From Frigoribacterium sp. PhB160 (GTDB lineage Bacteria; Actinomycetota; Actinomycetes; Actinomycetales; Microbacteriaceae): a DNA stretch of 64,000 bases. Under the pieces are notes generated by a model. The model was not told the DNA's origin and made no database searches. It worked only from the letters and a program-made list of their open reading frames with translations. The DNA lies in contig NZ_RKIE01000001.1 in NCBI RefSeq assembly GCF_003751785.1, positions 310,001-374,000 of the forward strand. Reading direction: 5' to 3'. Positions 35,808-45,536 of the stretch are shown here, in pieces. A program made the position numbers and the translations under genes. How positions within the stretch are numbered: the stretch's first letter is position 1; every line of letters begins with the position of its first letter.

Positions 35808-37727
35808 ATGAGCATGGAAGGCGCGGCCTGGAGCTCGCTGTACAAGATCTCGAGCGCCCGCGACGGCGAGCACGGCATCTCCCGCGCGTCCGTGCGACGG
35901 ATCATGACGTTCGCGGTGCCCTACCGGTCGAAGCTCGTGGTCTTCATCGCCCTCTCCGTCGTCGGGGCCTTCCTCGCCGTCGCGACGCCGGTGCTGGCCG
36001 GCCGGGTGGTCGACGTGATCGTCGCCCGGGGCGAGACCTCCACCATCGTCAAGCTCGCCGTCCTGATCGCCGCGGTCGCCGTGGCCGACGCGGGTGCGTC
36101 GCTCGTGACGCGCTGGTACTCGGCCCGCATCGGCGAGGGCGTGATCCTCGACCTCCGCACCGCCGTGTTCGACCACGTGCAGAAGATGCCGATCGCGTTC
36201 TTCACGCGCACGCGGACGGGCGCCCTGGTGAGCCGCCTCAACAACGACGTCATCGGTGCCCAGCAGGCCTTCAGCGGCACGCTGTCGGGCGTGGTCACGA
36301 ACGTCGTGGCGCTCGTCCTCACCCTGGTCGTCATGCTCAGCACGTCGTGGCTCGTGACGGTCCTCGCCGTGGTCATGCTCCCGATCTTCCTCGTGCCCGC
36401 GCGGCGCATGGGCACCCGCCTCGCCGCGCTCCGCCGCGAGGCCGCCGACCACAACTCGGCGATGAGCACGCAGATGACCGAGCGGTTCTCGGCGCCCGGC
36501 GCCACCCTCGTCAAGCTCTTCGGCCGTCCCGACGAGGAGTCGGAGGAGTTCCGCGTCCGTGCCGCCCGCGTCCGCGACATCGGGGTCCGCAGCGCGCTGC
36601 TGCAGTTCGTCTTCGTCACCGCGCTGACGCTCGTCTCCGCCCTCGCCCTGGCGCTCGTGTACGGGCTCGGCGGTGCCCTGGCGCTCGCCGGCCAGCTCGA
36701 CACCGGGGAGGTCGTCACCCTGGCCCTCCTCCTCACCCGCCTCTACGTGCCGCTGACCGGTCTCGCGAACGCCCGGGTGGAGATCATGAGCGCGGTCGTC
36801 AGCTTCGAGCGCGTCTTCGAGGTCCTCGACCTGGAGCCGCTCATCCGGGAGAAGCCCGACGCCGGCGTCGTGCCCGCCGGCCCGGTGGCCGTCGAGTTCG
36901 ACGACGTCCGCTTCGCCTACCCGTCCGCCGACAAGGTGTCGCTCGCCTCCCTCGAGGAGGTCTCGACGCTCGACACCCGCGGCGGCGAGGAGGTGCTGCA
37001 CGGCGTCTCCTTCCGGATCGAGCCGGGGCAGACCGTCGCCCTCGTGGGCACGTCGGGTGCGGGCAAGTCGACCATCGCGCAGCTCCTCTCGCGCCTGTAC
37101 GACGTCGACGACGGCGCGGTGCGCCTGGCGGGGACGGACGTGCGCGACGTGACCTTCGCCTCCCTGCGGCACACCCTGGGCATGGTGACGCAGGACGGCC
37201 ACCTCTTCCACGAGACGATCCTCAGCAACCTGCGCCTCGCGCGGCCGGAGGCGTCCGAGGACGAGGTGTGGGACGCCGTCCGTCGGGCGCGGCTCGAGCC
37301 GCTCGTCCGGTCGCTGCCCGACCAGCTCGACACGATGGTGGGGGAGCGCGGCTACCGGCTCTCCGGGGGCGAGCGCCAGCGGATGACCATCGCGCGCCTC
37401 CTGCTGGCCCAGCCTCGCGTCGTGATCCTCGACGAGGCGACGGCGGCTCTCGACTCGACGTCCGAGGCGGCCGTGCAGGCAGCCCTCAGCGAGGCGCTCG
37501 AGGGGCGGACCGCGCTGGTGATCGCCCACCGGCTCTCGACCATCCGCAGCGCCGACCTGATCCTCGTCGTCGAGGACGGCTCGATCGTCGAGCGCGGCAC
37601 GCACGACGAGCTGCTCGCCGCGGCCGGTCGCTACGACGAGCTGCACCGGACCCAGTTCGCCGTGCAGAAGGAGGTCGCGGCCGACGAGGAGGCGCTGCCG
37701 ACGGGGGCGACGCCGCTCCCGTCGTAG
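35808..37727 (+). CDS. ABC exporter, fused permease-ATPase (multidrug/lipid type)
   Basis: A 639-residue half-transporter that would work as a homodimer or with an unlinked partner. Membrane domain with six helices (residues about 40-340), then the ATPase: Walker A GTSGAGKST, Q-loop MVTQDGHLFHETIL, signature LSGGERQR, Walker B VVILDEAT, D-loop AALDS and H-switch IAHRLS. GGAAGGA lies just before the ATG. An insert of about 20 residues before the ATPase strand (SLASLEEVSTLDTRGGEEVL) is unusual. Substrate unknown. It lies between the glycoside and rhamnose loci and has no obvious link to either. Confidence 0.9.
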   Translation: MSMEGAAWSSLYKISSARDGEHGISRASVRRIMTFAVPYRSKLVVFIALSVVGAFLAVATPVLAGRVVDVIVARGETSTIVKLAVLIAAVAVADAGASLVTRWYSARIGEGVILDLRTAVFDHVQKMPIAFFTRTRTGALVSRLNNDVIGAQQAFSGTLSGVVTNVVALVLTLVVMLSTSWLVTVLAVVMLPIFLVPARRMGTRLAALRREAADHNSAMSTQMTERFSAPGATLVKLFGRPDEESEEFRVRAARVRDIGVRSALLQFVFVTALTLVSALALALVYGLGGALALAGQLDTGEVVTLALLLTRLYVPLTGLANARVEIMSAVVSFERVFEVLDLEPLIREKPDAGVVPAGPVAVEFDDVRFAYPSADKVSLASLEEVSTLDTRGGEEVLHGVSFRIEPGQTVALVGTSGAGKSTIAQLLSRLYDVDDGAVRLAGTDVRDVTFASLRHTLGMVTQDGHLFHETILSNLRLARPEASEDEVWDAVRRARLEPLVRSLPDQLDTMVGERGYRLSGGERQRMTIARLLLAQPRVVILDEATAALDSTSEAAVQAALSEALEGRTALVIAHRLSTIRSADLILVVEDGSIVERGTHDELLAAAGRYDELHRTQFAVQKEVAADEEALPTGATPLPS

Positions 37728-37756
37728 CCCCCGCGCGCCAGCGCTCCTGCCGCCCC

Positions 37757-37774
37757 GAGCTCGACTGCGAGCTC
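37757..37774. terminator. bidirectional terminator hairpin
   Basis: GAGCTCG-ACTG-CGAGCTC, seven perfect pairs, between the convergent ABC exporter and LacI genes. Confidence 0.55.
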
Positions 37775-37800
37775 TGTGCGGGTCAGCCGGACCGCGGTCG

Positions 37801-38826
37801 TCAGGCCGGAGCCGACCCCGCCACGGTGCTCGCCCGCACCACGAGCTCGGGCGCGAAGACGACCCGGCGCGGCTCGCGCGTCGGGTCGTCGATCTCGTCC
37901 TGGAGGATGTCCATCGCCGTCTGCCCGATGAGCCCGCTGGGCTGCCGGATCGAGCTGAGCGGCACCACGGCGGCCCGCGCGAAGTCGATGTCGTCGTAGC
38001 CGATCAGCGCCACGTCGTCGGGCACCCGCAGGTCGCCGAGCATCACGAGCGACTGCAGGACGCCCATCGCCACGAGGTCGTTCGCCGCGAACACGCCGTC
38101 GGGGCGCTCCGACGGCGGGCGCGCCATGAGCGCCGCGGCGGCCGCGCGGCCGTGCTCGACCGTGAGGCCCGGCACCTCGACGACCTCGAGGGCGACGTCC
38201 GCGCCGGCGCGGCGCACCGCCTCCTGCGCCCCGGCGAGGCGGTCGGCGACCTGCTGCAGGTCGAGCGGTCCGCCGACGAAGGCCAGGCGCCGTCGACCCA
38301 CGGCGACGAGGTGCTCGACGGCGAGCTGGCCGCCCCGCACGTCGTCGACGGAGACCGACGAGAACGTCGTGAGGCTCGCCTGCCGGTCGACGAGCACGGC
38401 GGGCGTGCCGCGGCGGCGCAGGCGGGCGAGGCGCTCGCTCACGTCGCCGACGGGGGAGATGAGGATGCCGAGCACGCGGTTCTGCTCGAAGAGGTCGAGG
38501 TAGTGGGCCTCGCGCTCGACCTGCTGGTCGCTGTTGCCGAGCAGCACGACGCGGCCCGCCTTCTCGGCGGCCGTCTCGGCGCCGCGGGCGACGTCGGTGA
38601 AGAACGGGTTGCCGCCGTCGAGGATCACGAGGCCGATCGCCCGGCTCGCCCCGGCGCGCAGCTGACGCGCCGCGTCGTTGCGGACGAAGCCGAGCTCGTC
38701 GATGGCGGCGTGCACGCGGTCGACGGTCGCCGGGCTGACCTTGTCGGGGTGGTTCAGCACGTTCGAGACGGTGCCGACCGAGACGCCGGCCGTGGTCGCG
38801 ACGTCGCGGATGCTGACGGACTCCAC
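37801..38826 (-). CDS. rhaR: LacI-family regulator of the rhamnose locus
   Basis: A 341-residue LacI regulator starting at GTG 38826 with AGGAGG upstream. DNA-binding domain: SIRDVATTAGVSVGTVSNVL with the hinge ARQLRAGASRAIG; effector domain with GLVILDGGNPFFTDVARGAE, SVDDVRGGQLAVEHLVAVGR, GVFAANDLVAMGVLQSL and IGYDDIDFARAAVVPLSSIR. It is divergent from the rhamnose importer operon, and TTGAAACGATTCA sequences occur before both rhamnose transcription units. By position it is the rhamnose-responsive repressor. The symbol is assigned on context. Confidence 0.88.
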   Translation of the reverse strand: MESVSIRDVATTAGVSVGTVSNVLNHPDKVSPATVDRVHAAIDELGFVRNDAARQLRAGASRAIGLVILDGGNPFFTDVARGAETAAEKAGRVVLLGNSDQQVEREAHYLDLFEQNRVLGILISPVGDVSERLARLRRRGTPAVLVDRQASLTTFSSVSVDDVRGGQLAVEHLVAVGRRRLAFVGGPLDLQQVADRLAGAQEAVRRAGADVALEVVEVPGLTVEHGRAAAAALMARPPSERPDGVFAANDLVAMGVLQSLVMLGDLRVPDDVALIGYDDIDFARAAVVPLSSIRQPSGLIGQTAMDILQDEIDDPTREPRRVVFAPELVVRASTVAGSAPA

Positions 38827-38936
38827 CCGCGCCTCCTGCCCCTGGTCGACCGCACCGCCGCGGGGCAGTGGTCGACGCCGGAGGTCGACGGGGCCGAGTC
38901 TAGGCGGGCCCTCCGCGCCCGTGACGCAACTGGTGC

Positions 38937-38994
38937 TTGACGCCGCACCGACCCGCCCCTACTGTCGACCCCAGCAGCTTTTGAAACGATTCAT
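38937..38994 (+). promoter_or_regulatory. rhamnose importer promoter and operator
   Basis: TTGACG (38937-38942), 17-base spacer, TACTGT (38960-38965). The operator TTGAAACGATTCAT (38981-38994) lies just past the expected start of transcription. The same 13-base core recurs at 45502. GAGGAG follows before the GTG at 39017. Confidence 0.78.
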
Positions 38995-39016
38995 TTCTCG
39001 ATGAGGAGAACGATCA

Positions 39017-40615
39017 GTGACGATCGACCCCACGCCCGGCGGCCTCTCGCCCACGGCCCCCGTGCTCGAGCTGAGGGGGGCGCGCAAGACCTTCGGCGCC
39101 GTCGTGGCGCTCGCCAGCGGCAGCGTCCAGCTGCGGGCCGGCGAGATCAACGCCCTGGTCGGCGAGAACGGCGCCGGCAAGTCGACGATGGTCAAGATCC
39201 TCGCCGGGGTGCACCAGCCCGACAGCGGCGAGTTCCTCTTCGACGGGCACCCGATCGTCTTCCGCACCCCCGCCGAGAGCAAGGCCGCGGGCGTCAGCGT
39301 CATCTACCAGGAGCCCACGCTCTTCCCCGACCTCACCGTCGCCGAGAACATCTTCGTCGGCCGCCAGCCCACCTCGCGCCTCGGCTTCATCGACCGGGCG
39401 AAGATGCGCGCCGACGCCCGGGCCCTCTTCGAGCGGCTCGGCGTGCCGATCGACCCCGACCGCGCCGCCGAGGGGCTCTCGATCGCCGACCAGCAGATCA
39501 TCGAGATCGCCAAGGCCATCTCGCTCGACGCCAAGGTGCTGATCATGGACGAGCCGACGGCCGCCCTCAGCGGCGTCGAGGTCGAGCGGCTGTTCGGCGT
39601 CGCCCGCGCCCTCCGCGACCGCGGCAGCGCGATCATGTTCATCTCGCACCGCTTCGACGAGGTCTTCGGGCTCAGCGACCGCATCACGGTCATGCGTGAC
39701 GGCGCCTTCATCAGCGAGCACGCGACCGGCGACGTCACGACGGCGGAGATCGTCCGGGCCATGGTCGGGCGCGACGTCGACCAGCTGTTCCCCAAGCAGG
39801 AGGCGCGGATCGGCGAGCCCGTCGTCACCGTCCAGGGGCTGACGCGGCAGGGCGTCTTCCACGACGTGTCGTTCGAGGTGCGGGCCGGCGAGATCGTCGG
39901 GCTGGCCGGGCTCGTGGGCGCGGGCCGCACCGAGGTCGCCCGGGCGCTCTTCGGCATCGACCGCTACGACGCCGGCAGCGTGACGATCGGCGGGAAGCCC
40001 CTCGCCCGACGTGACCCGCGGGCCTCGATCAGCGCGGGCATCGGCTTCGTGCCGGAGGACCGCCGCAAGCAGGGCCTCGTCATGGACATGTCGGTGAGCC
40101 GCAACACGACGCTGACCCTCCGCAAGACCCTCAGCCGCTTCGGCCTGGTCAGCGCCCGACGCGAACGAGAGGCGGCCGCCGACTGGTCGCAGCGCCTCCA
40201 GGTCAAGACCGGCAGCCAGGAGCTCGCGGTGGCGACGCTCTCGGGCGGCAACCAGCAGAAGGTCGTGCTCGCGAAGTGGCTGGCGACCGACCCGGCCTTC
40301 CTCATCGTCGACGAGCCCACCCGCGGCATCGACGTCGGCACGAAGAGCGAGGTGCACCGGCTGATCAGCGACCTGGCCGGCCGCGGCATCGCCGTGCTGA
40401 TGATCTCGTCCGAGCTTCCGGAGGTGCTCGGCATGGCCGACCGCGTGCTCGTCATGCACGAGGGCCGCCTCACCGCGACCCTCGACCGCGCCGACGCCAC
40501 GGCCGAGCGCGTGATGCACGCCGCGACCGGTTCGGGAGCCGCCGACGTCACCGAGCACGCGGCGCCGTCGGCGCCCGTCACCCCGACGACCCCGACCGCG
40601 GAGGCCCCCCGATGA
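39017..40615 (+). CDS. rhaT: rhamnose ABC importer, double ATPase (RbsA type)
   Basis: A 532-residue tandem ATPase of the carbohydrate-uptake-2 family. First domain: Walker [10 protein letters not shown], signature LSIADQQ, Walker B VLIMDEPT. Second domain: the usual degenerate Walker A ([16 protein letters not shown]), an intact signature LSGGNQQK and Walker B FLIVDEPT. It energises the two permeases encoded next. The C-terminal 30 residues are a proline/threonine-rich tail. Start GTG 39017 with GAGGAG. First gene of an operon directly under the LacI operator. Confidence 0.92.
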   Translation: MTIDPTPGGLSPTAPVLELRGARKTFGAVVALASGSVQLRAGEINALVGENGAGKSTMVKILAGVHQPDSGEFLFDGHPIVFRTPAESKAAGVSVIYQEPTLFPDLTVAENIFVGRQPTSRLGFIDRAKMRADARALFERLGVPIDPDRAAEGLSIADQQIIEIAKAISLDAKVLIMDEPTAALSGVEVERLFGVARALRDRGSAIMFISHRFDEVFGLSDRITVMRDGAFISEHATGDVTTAEIVRAMVGRDVDQLFPKQEARIGEPVVTVQGLTRQGVFHDVSFEVRAGEIVGLAGLVGAGRTEVARALFGIDRYDAGSVTIGGKPLARRDPRASISAGIGFVPEDRRKQGLVMDMSVSRNTTLTLRKTLSRFGLVSARREREAAADWSQRLQVKTGSQELAVATLSGGNQQKVVLAKWLATDPAFLIVDEPTRGIDVGTKSEVHRLISDLAGRGIAVLMISSELPEVLGMADRVLVMHEGRLTATLDRADATAERVMHAATGSGAADVTEHAAPSAPVTPTTPTAEAPR

Positions 40616-41643
40616 CGACCACCCACGCCCTCGCCCCCGCCCCGACGACGGGTCGCGGCCCCCTCGCCTCGGTGCTGAGGCAGCGCGAGGTGCCGGTCGC
40701 CTCCGCGCTCGTCGTGCTGGTGATCGTCACGACGATCGCCAACCCTCTGTTCGTGTCGGCGCAGGGCGTCAAGGACCTCATGCTGAACGCGACGATCACG
40801 GTGATCATGGCCGTCGGCCTCGGCACCGTCATCATCACGAACAACATCGACCTCTCGGTCGGCTCGATCCTCGGCCTCGTCGCCTTCGCGACGGGCACCG
40901 TCTTCGCCGCGGCCCCCGACATCCCGATCGTGGTCGTCTTCCTCATCGGCCTCGCGATCGGCGCCGTGCTGGGGGCGATCAACGGGCTGCTCGTGACGGT
41001 CGCACGGGTGCCCTCGCTCGTCATCACGCTGGGCATGCTCTACATCTACCGCGGGCTCAACAACGCCTGGGCCGGCGGGCAGCAGTACTTCGCCGGCGAC
41101 CGGCCCGCCGCCTTCGGCCGGCTCTCGGTCGACACCGTCGTCGGCATCCCGATCATCACGATCATCGCGATCGTGGTCGTCGTGCTCGTGGCCGTCTTCC
41201 TCGCCCGCACCCGCCCCGGCCGCGACATGTACGCCATCGGCTCCGACGAGCAGGCGGCCCGCCTGTTCGGCATCTCGGTGAGCAGGCGCGTCGTCACGGC
41301 CTTCGTGCTCAACGGCACCCTGACCGGCCTGGCCGGCGTGCTCTACGCCAGCCGCTTCAACTCGGTGGGCGCGACGACGGGCACGGGGCTCGAGCTCGAC
41401 ATCGTCGCCGCGGCCGTCGTCGGCGGCATCGCCATCTTCGGCGGCTCGGGCAGCGTCGTGGGCGCCGCCATCGGGGCCGTGCTGCTCACCACCATCACGA
41501 GCAGCCTCACCGCCCTCGGCGTCGACAAGTTCTGGCAACAGGCCATCGTCGGCGTCCTCATCCTGACCGCCATCCTCGTCGAGCGGATCGCCTCGATCCG
41601 CAAGGCCCGACGACTGCGCACGAGCGAGGCCACCAATGCCTGA
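40612..41643 (+). CDS. rhaP: rhamnose ABC permease 1
   Basis: A 343-residue RbsC-type permease with eight to ten helices: [20 protein letters not shown] is the characteristic helix pair, [20 protein letters not shown] follows, and [20 protein letters not shown] is the cytoplasmic ATPase-coupling loop (AxxxGI). [20 protein letters not shown] is also typical. The start overlaps the ATPase gene by four bases. It works with the next gene as an unlike pair, as in other rhamnose importers. Confidence 0.92.
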   Translation: MTTTHALAPAPTTGRGPLASVLRQREVPVASALVVLVIVTTIANPLFVSAQGVKDLMLNATITVIMAVGLGTVIITNNIDLSVGSILGLVAFATGTVFAAAPDIPIVVVFLIGLAIGAVLGAINGLLVTVARVPSLVITLGMLYIYRGLNNAWAGGQQYFAGDRPAAFGRLSVDTVVGIPIITIIAIVVVVLVAVFLARTRPGRDMYAIGSDEQAARLFGISVSRRVVTAFVLNGTLTGLAGVLYASRFNSVGATTGTGLELDIVAAAVVGGIAIFGGSGSVVGAAIGAVLLTTITSSLTALGVDKFWQQAIVGVLILTAILVERIASIRKARRLRTSEATNA

Positions 41644-42670
41644 CCGGACGACCACCGAGGCGGCCCTGCGCCGCCGACGACTGCTGACCGGCCGCGGCGC
41701 GATCATGGTGTGGGCCCTGCTCGCCACCCTGCTCGTCTGCGCCCTGACCGTGCCGCGGTTCGCGAGCGTGCAGACGACCGGGTTCCTGCTGCTCGACGCG
41801 ATCCCGATCCTCATGATCGCCATGCCGATGGCGCTCGTCGTCATCACCGGCGAGATCGACCTCTCGGTCGCGAGCACCGCCGGCCTGACGAGCGCCGTGA
41901 TGGGCGTGCTCTGGGCCGCGGGCTGGGGCATCCCCGAGATCTTCGTCGTCTGCGTGCTGATCGGCGTCGCCTGCGGCGCCCTCAACGGCGCCCTGGTCAC
42001 CTCGATCGGCCTGCCGAGCCTGGCGGTCACGATCGGCACCCTGGCCCTTTACCGCGGGCTGGCCCTCGTCGTGATCGGCGACAACGCCGTCGCGAACTTC
42101 CCGCCCGGGCTCACCTCGTTCTTCACCTCGAAGATCGGCGGCACGGGCATCCCCACCGTGATGGTCGGCGTGGCCGTCGTCATCGTCTTCTTCGGGGTGC
42201 TGCTGCACGCCAGCTCGTTCGGCCGGGCCCTGCCCGCCATCGGCTTCAGCAAGGAGGCCGCGAGCTTCGTCGGCGTGCACGTCGGCCGTGCCAAGTTCTG
42301 GATGTTCGTCGCCACCGGCGTCGTCTCCGCCCTCGTCGGCATCTACTGGACGCTCCGCTACTCGAGCGCCCGCAGCGACAACGCGACCGGCATCGAGCTG
42401 GCCGTCATCGCCGCCGTGCTGCTCGGCGGCGTCTCGATCTTCGGCGGCCGGGGCTCGATCCCCGGCGTCGTCGCCGGCGTGCTGATCATCTCGAGCATCA
42501 GCTACGCGCTGCGGCTCGGCGGCATCAGCGACGTCGTGCTCAACATCGTCACCGGGCTGCTGCTCGTCGGCAGCGTGGTCACGCCGAGCCTCATCGCGGT
42601 CGTCCGCGAGAAGACCCGCGTCAGACGGGCGTCGAGGGCCGTGCTGGCCCGCTCCGCCGAGCACGCCTGA
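41636..42670 (+). CDS. rhaQ: rhamnose ABC permease 2
   Basis: A 344-residue RbsC-type permease homologous to its neighbour: VVITGEIDLSVASTAGLTSA, SIGLPSLAVTIGTLALYRGL, FSKEAASFVGVHVGRAKFWM (coupling loop) and VIAAVLLGGVSIFGGRGSIP. Overlaps the preceding gene by eight bases. It has a charged C-terminal tail (KTRVRRASRAVLARSAEHA). The 74-base gap to the binding-protein gene holds only a ribosome binding site (AAAGGA). Confidence 0.92.
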   Translation: MPDRTTTEAALRRRRLLTGRGAIMVWALLATLLVCALTVPRFASVQTTGFLLLDAIPILMIAMPMALVVITGEIDLSVASTAGLTSAVMGVLWAAGWGIPEIFVVCVLIGVACGALNGALVTSIGLPSLAVTIGTLALYRGLALVVIGDNAVANFPPGLTSFFTSKIGGTGIPTVMVGVAVVIVFFGVLLHASSFGRALPAIGFSKEAASFVGVHVGRAKFWMFVATGVVSALVGIYWTLRYSSARSDNATGIELAVIAAVLLGGVSIFGGRGSIPGVVAGVLIISSISYALRLGGISDVVLNIVTGLLLVGSVVTPSLIAVVREKTRVRRASRAVLARSAEHA

Positions 42671-42744
42671 CACCCCCGATCCCACCCGCACCACCCGGCT
42701 CCACCCACCCCGGCACCATCCCACCCACAGCAAAGGACAGAACG

Positions 42745-43809
42745 ATGACGTTCCCCACCTCCCCCCGAGGCCGTGCCCTCCGGCGTGGCCTCGCCGCCGC
42801 CGCGGCCCTCGCCGCCGTCTCGCTCGTCGCCTCCGGCTGCGCCCTCACCGCAGGCGGCGACGACGCCTCGTCGGGCTCCGGCTCGGGCGGCACCGAGTCG
42901 ATCGCCTTCGTGCCGAAGCAGCTCAACAACCCGTACACCGACGTCGTGCTCGGCGGCGGCGAGGAGGCCTCGAAGGCGATCGGCTACGACTACAGCGTCG
43001 TCGGCCCGCTCGAGGCGAGCGCCTCCTCGCAGGTCACCTTCCTCAACACGCTGACGCAGCAGGGCACGAACGTCATCGTCATCGCCGCGAACGACCCCGA
43101 CGCGGTCGGACCGGCCTTGAAGGAGGCGCGTGACGGCGGGGCGAAGATCGTCGCGTTCGACTCCGACACGAACCCCGACTACCGCGACGTGTTCGTCAGC
43201 CAGGTCGAGGCCAAGGACGTCGCGCTGATCCAGATCCGCCAGATGAGCGAGCAGATCGGCGGGGAGGGCGACATCGCCATCCTGTCGGCGACCGCGAACG
43301 CCACGAACCAGAACGAGTGGATCAAGTACATCCAGGAGGAGGTCGACACGAACCCCGACTACGCCGGGATCACGATCGTCTCGACGGTCTACGGGGACGA
43401 CGACGACGCGAAGTCGTTCCAGGAGGCCCAGGGCCTGCTGCAGGCGAACCCCGACCTCAAGGGCATCATCTCGCCCACGACGGTCGGCATCGCCGCCACC
43501 GCCCGCTACCTCTCGACCTCGGAGTACAAGGGCAAGGTCGCGCTGACCGGCCTCGGCCTGCCCAACGAGATGCGCGAGTTCGTCAAGGACGGCACCGTCA
43601 CGGCCTTCGCCCTGTGGGACCCGGCGCAGCTCGGCGAGGTCGCGGCCTACGCCGGCCAGGCACTCGTCGACGGCACCATCACCGGCGCGAAGGGCGACAC
43701 GTTCACCGCGGGCGACCTCGGGGAGCGCACCGTCGGCGACGACGGCATCGTGATCGTCGGCCCGCCGACCGAGTTCGACGCCGACAACATCGACGACTAC
43801 GACTTCTAG
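42745..43809 (+). CDS. rhaS: rhamnose-binding lipoprotein
   Basis: A 354-residue periplasmic-binding-protein-type sugar receptor (family 4, ribose/rhamnose type) anchored by lipid at cysteine 32 (LVASGC). The mature protein begins after a serine/glycine linker with SIAFVPKQLNNPYTDVVLGG; VIVIAANDPDAVGPALKEAR, IVAFDSDTNPDYRDVFVSQV and GIISPTTVGIAATARYL are typical. In rhamnose systems this receptor pairs with the importer encoded upstream. It ends the importer unit; a ten-pair hairpin follows 20 bases after the stop. Confidence 0.9.
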   Translation: MTFPTSPRGRALRRGLAAAAALAAVSLVASGCALTAGGDDASSGSGSGGTESIAFVPKQLNNPYTDVVLGGGEEASKAIGYDYSVVGPLEASASSQVTFLNTLTQQGTNVIVIAANDPDAVGPALKEARDGGAKIVAFDSDTNPDYRDVFVSQVEAKDVALIQIRQMSEQIGGEGDIAILSATANATNQNEWIKYIQEEVDTNPDYAGITIVSTVYGDDDDAKSFQEAQGLLQANPDLKGIISPTTVGIAATARYLSTSEYKGKVALTGLGLPNEMREFVKDGTVTAFALWDPAQLGEVAAYAGQALVDGTITGAKGDTFTAGDLGERTVGDDGIVIVGPPTEFDADNIDDYDF

Positions 43810-43828
43810 TCGTCGCCCGTGACGGGGC

Positions 43829-43857
43829 GCGGCGGTGCGCACGACCGGCACCGCCGC
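43829..43857 (+). terminator. hairpin after rhaS
   Basis: GCGGCGGTGC, nine-base loop, GCACCGCCGC: ten perfect pairs. It could terminate or attenuate, or protect the 3' end of the importer mRNA. Confidence 0.5.
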
Positions 43858-43960
43858 CCCCGGCCACGATCCCCGGGGCGCACGCCGCGCCTCCCCGGCG
43901 GCCCCGCACCCCGCTGCCCGCAGTCCCACCGTCATCGGCCCTCGCAACGGAGCGAACCCC

Positions 43961-45460
43961 ATGAGCACCACCCCCTCGCCGGTCAGCGACCTGCTGCCCC
44001 CGTCCCGCCGCCGTCGCACCCGCGTGGGCCTCGTGGCCGGCGGGCTCGGCACCTACTGGCCGCAGTTCCCCGGGCTGCTGCCGCAGCTGCAGGAGTCGAC
44101 CCGCTACGTCGTCGACCGCTTCGGCCGCCTCGACGCCGAGGTGGTCGACACCGGGTTCATCTCCGACGCGCAGGAGGCGCGGGTCGCGGCCGACACCCTG
44201 CGCCGGGCCGACTGCGACCTGATCGTCGTCTTCCTCACCACGTACCTGACCTCGTCGATGGTGCTGCCGATCGCGCAGCGGGCCGGAGTGCCCGTGCTCG
44301 TCATCGACCTGCAGCCCACCGAGGCCATGGACCACGCGACCTTCGACACGGGCCTGTGGCTGGCGTACTGCGGCCAGTGCCCGGTGCCCGAGGTGGCGAA
44401 CGTCTTCACGCGGGCCGGCATCGAGTTCCGCTCGGTCACGGGGCACCTCCGCAGCGAACGGGCCTGGAGGCGCATCGAGCGCTGGGTGCACGCTGCCGGC
44501 GTCCGAGCCCGCCTGCGCGAGGCCCGCCACGGGCTGATGGGCCACCTCTACCCGGGCATGCTCGACGTCTCGACCGACCTCACGCTGCTCTCGACCCACT
44601 TCGGGTCGCACGTCGAGGTGCTCGAGCTCGACGACCTGCGCGTGCGGGTCGACGCGGTCGCGGACGCCGAGGTGCGCGAGCGCGTGGCCCTCGCCCGCGA
44701 GGTCTTCGACGTCGACGCGTCCGTCCGCGAGGAGGACCTCGACTGGGGCGCGCGCGTCTCCGTCGGCCTCGACCGGCTCGTCGACGACCTCGACCTCGAC
44801 TCGCTCGCCTACTACCACCGCGGCCTCGAGGGCGAGGTGCACGAGCGGCTCGGCGCGGGCCTCATCCTCGGCGCCTCGCTGCTCAACGCCCGGGGCGTGC
44901 CGGCCGTGGGCGAGTACGAGCTGCGCACCTCCGTGGCGATGCTCGCGGCGCAGGCGCTCGGGGTCGGCGGCTCGTTCACCGAGATCCAGGCGGTGAACTT
45001 CGACGACGACGTGGTCGAGATGGGCCACGACGGGCCGGGGCACCTCGCGATCTCGTCGTCCCGGCCCGTGCTGCGGGGCCTCGGCGTCTTCCACGGCAAG
45101 CGCGGCCACGGCGTCAGCGTCGAGTTCGACGTGCAGCCGGGGCCGGTCACGACGTTCGGCCTCGGGCAGGACCGCGACGGCGCGCTGTCGTTCGTCACGA
45201 GCGAGGGCACGGTCGTGCCGGGGCCGCTGCTGACGATCGGCAACACGACCTCCCGGGTCGACTTCGGCGGCGACCCCGGCGAGTGGGTCGACGAGTGGTC
45301 GCGCACCGGCATCGGGCACCACTGGGGGCTCTGCGTCGGCCACGTCGCGCGCGACGTCGCGGCCGCGGCCTCGCTGCTCGGCATCGAGCACCGGCACGTC
45401 TCGGCGCCCTTCGACGACGCCGACGGGTTCGCGCGCAGCCTCGGCAGCGGGCCCTCCTGA
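43961..45460 (+). CDS. L-fucose/L-arabinose-isomerase-like protein
   Basis: A 499-residue protein of the fucose/arabinose isomerase fold, starting at ATG 43961 after ACGGAGCG. N-terminal Rossmann-like part: VGLVAGGLGTYWPQFPGLLP, DCDLIVVFLTTYLTSSMVLP, VPVLVIDLQP; later FTEIQAVNFDDDVVEMGHDG and GLGQDRDGALSFVTSEGTVV resemble the C-terminal domain that supplies metal ligands (E, D, H). It is expected to interconvert an aldose and a ketose with Mn2+. The locus already has a dedicated rhamnose isomerase, so this may act on arabinose, fucose or another related sugar. Confidence 0.78.
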   Translation: MSTTPSPVSDLLPPSRRRRTRVGLVAGGLGTYWPQFPGLLPQLQESTRYVVDRFGRLDAEVVDTGFISDAQEARVAADTLRRADCDLIVVFLTTYLTSSMVLPIAQRAGVPVLVIDLQPTEAMDHATFDTGLWLAYCGQCPVPEVANVFTRAGIEFRSVTGHLRSERAWRRIERWVHAAGVRARLREARHGLMGHLYPGMLDVSTDLTLLSTHFGSHVEVLELDDLRVRVDAVADAEVRERVALAREVFDVDASVREEDLDWGARVSVGLDRLVDDLDLDSLAYYHRGLEGEVHERLGAGLILGASLLNARGVPAVGEYELRTSVAMLAAQALGVGGSFTEIQAVNFDDDVVEMGHDGPGHLAISSSRPVLRGLGVFHGKRGHGVSVEFDVQPGPVTTFGLGQDRDGALSFVTSEGTVVPGPLLTIGNTTSRVDFGGDPGEWVDEWSRTGIGHHWGLCVGHVARDVAAAASLLGIEHRHVSAPFDDADGFARSLGSGPS

Positions 45461-45465
45461 GGCGC

Positions 45466-45515
45466 TTGTCGGGCGGCACGGCAGCCGCTACGCTCGACTC
45501 ATTGAAACGATTCAA
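45466..45515 (+). promoter_or_regulatory. rhamnose catabolic promoter and operator
   Basis: TTGTCG (45466-45471), 17-base spacer, TACGCT (45489-45494), then operator TTGAAACGATTCAA (45502-45515), 21 bases before the rhaM start. Layout is the same as at the importer promoter. Confidence 0.75.
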
Positions 45516-45536
45516 CGACGAACCGGAGACCACCGC

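Noticed and set aside
39017-40615. Second ATPase domain of the rhamnose importer flagged as inactivated because its Walker A is degenerate.
   Set aside because: A degenerate second Walker A with an intact signature is usual for RbsA-type ATPases.
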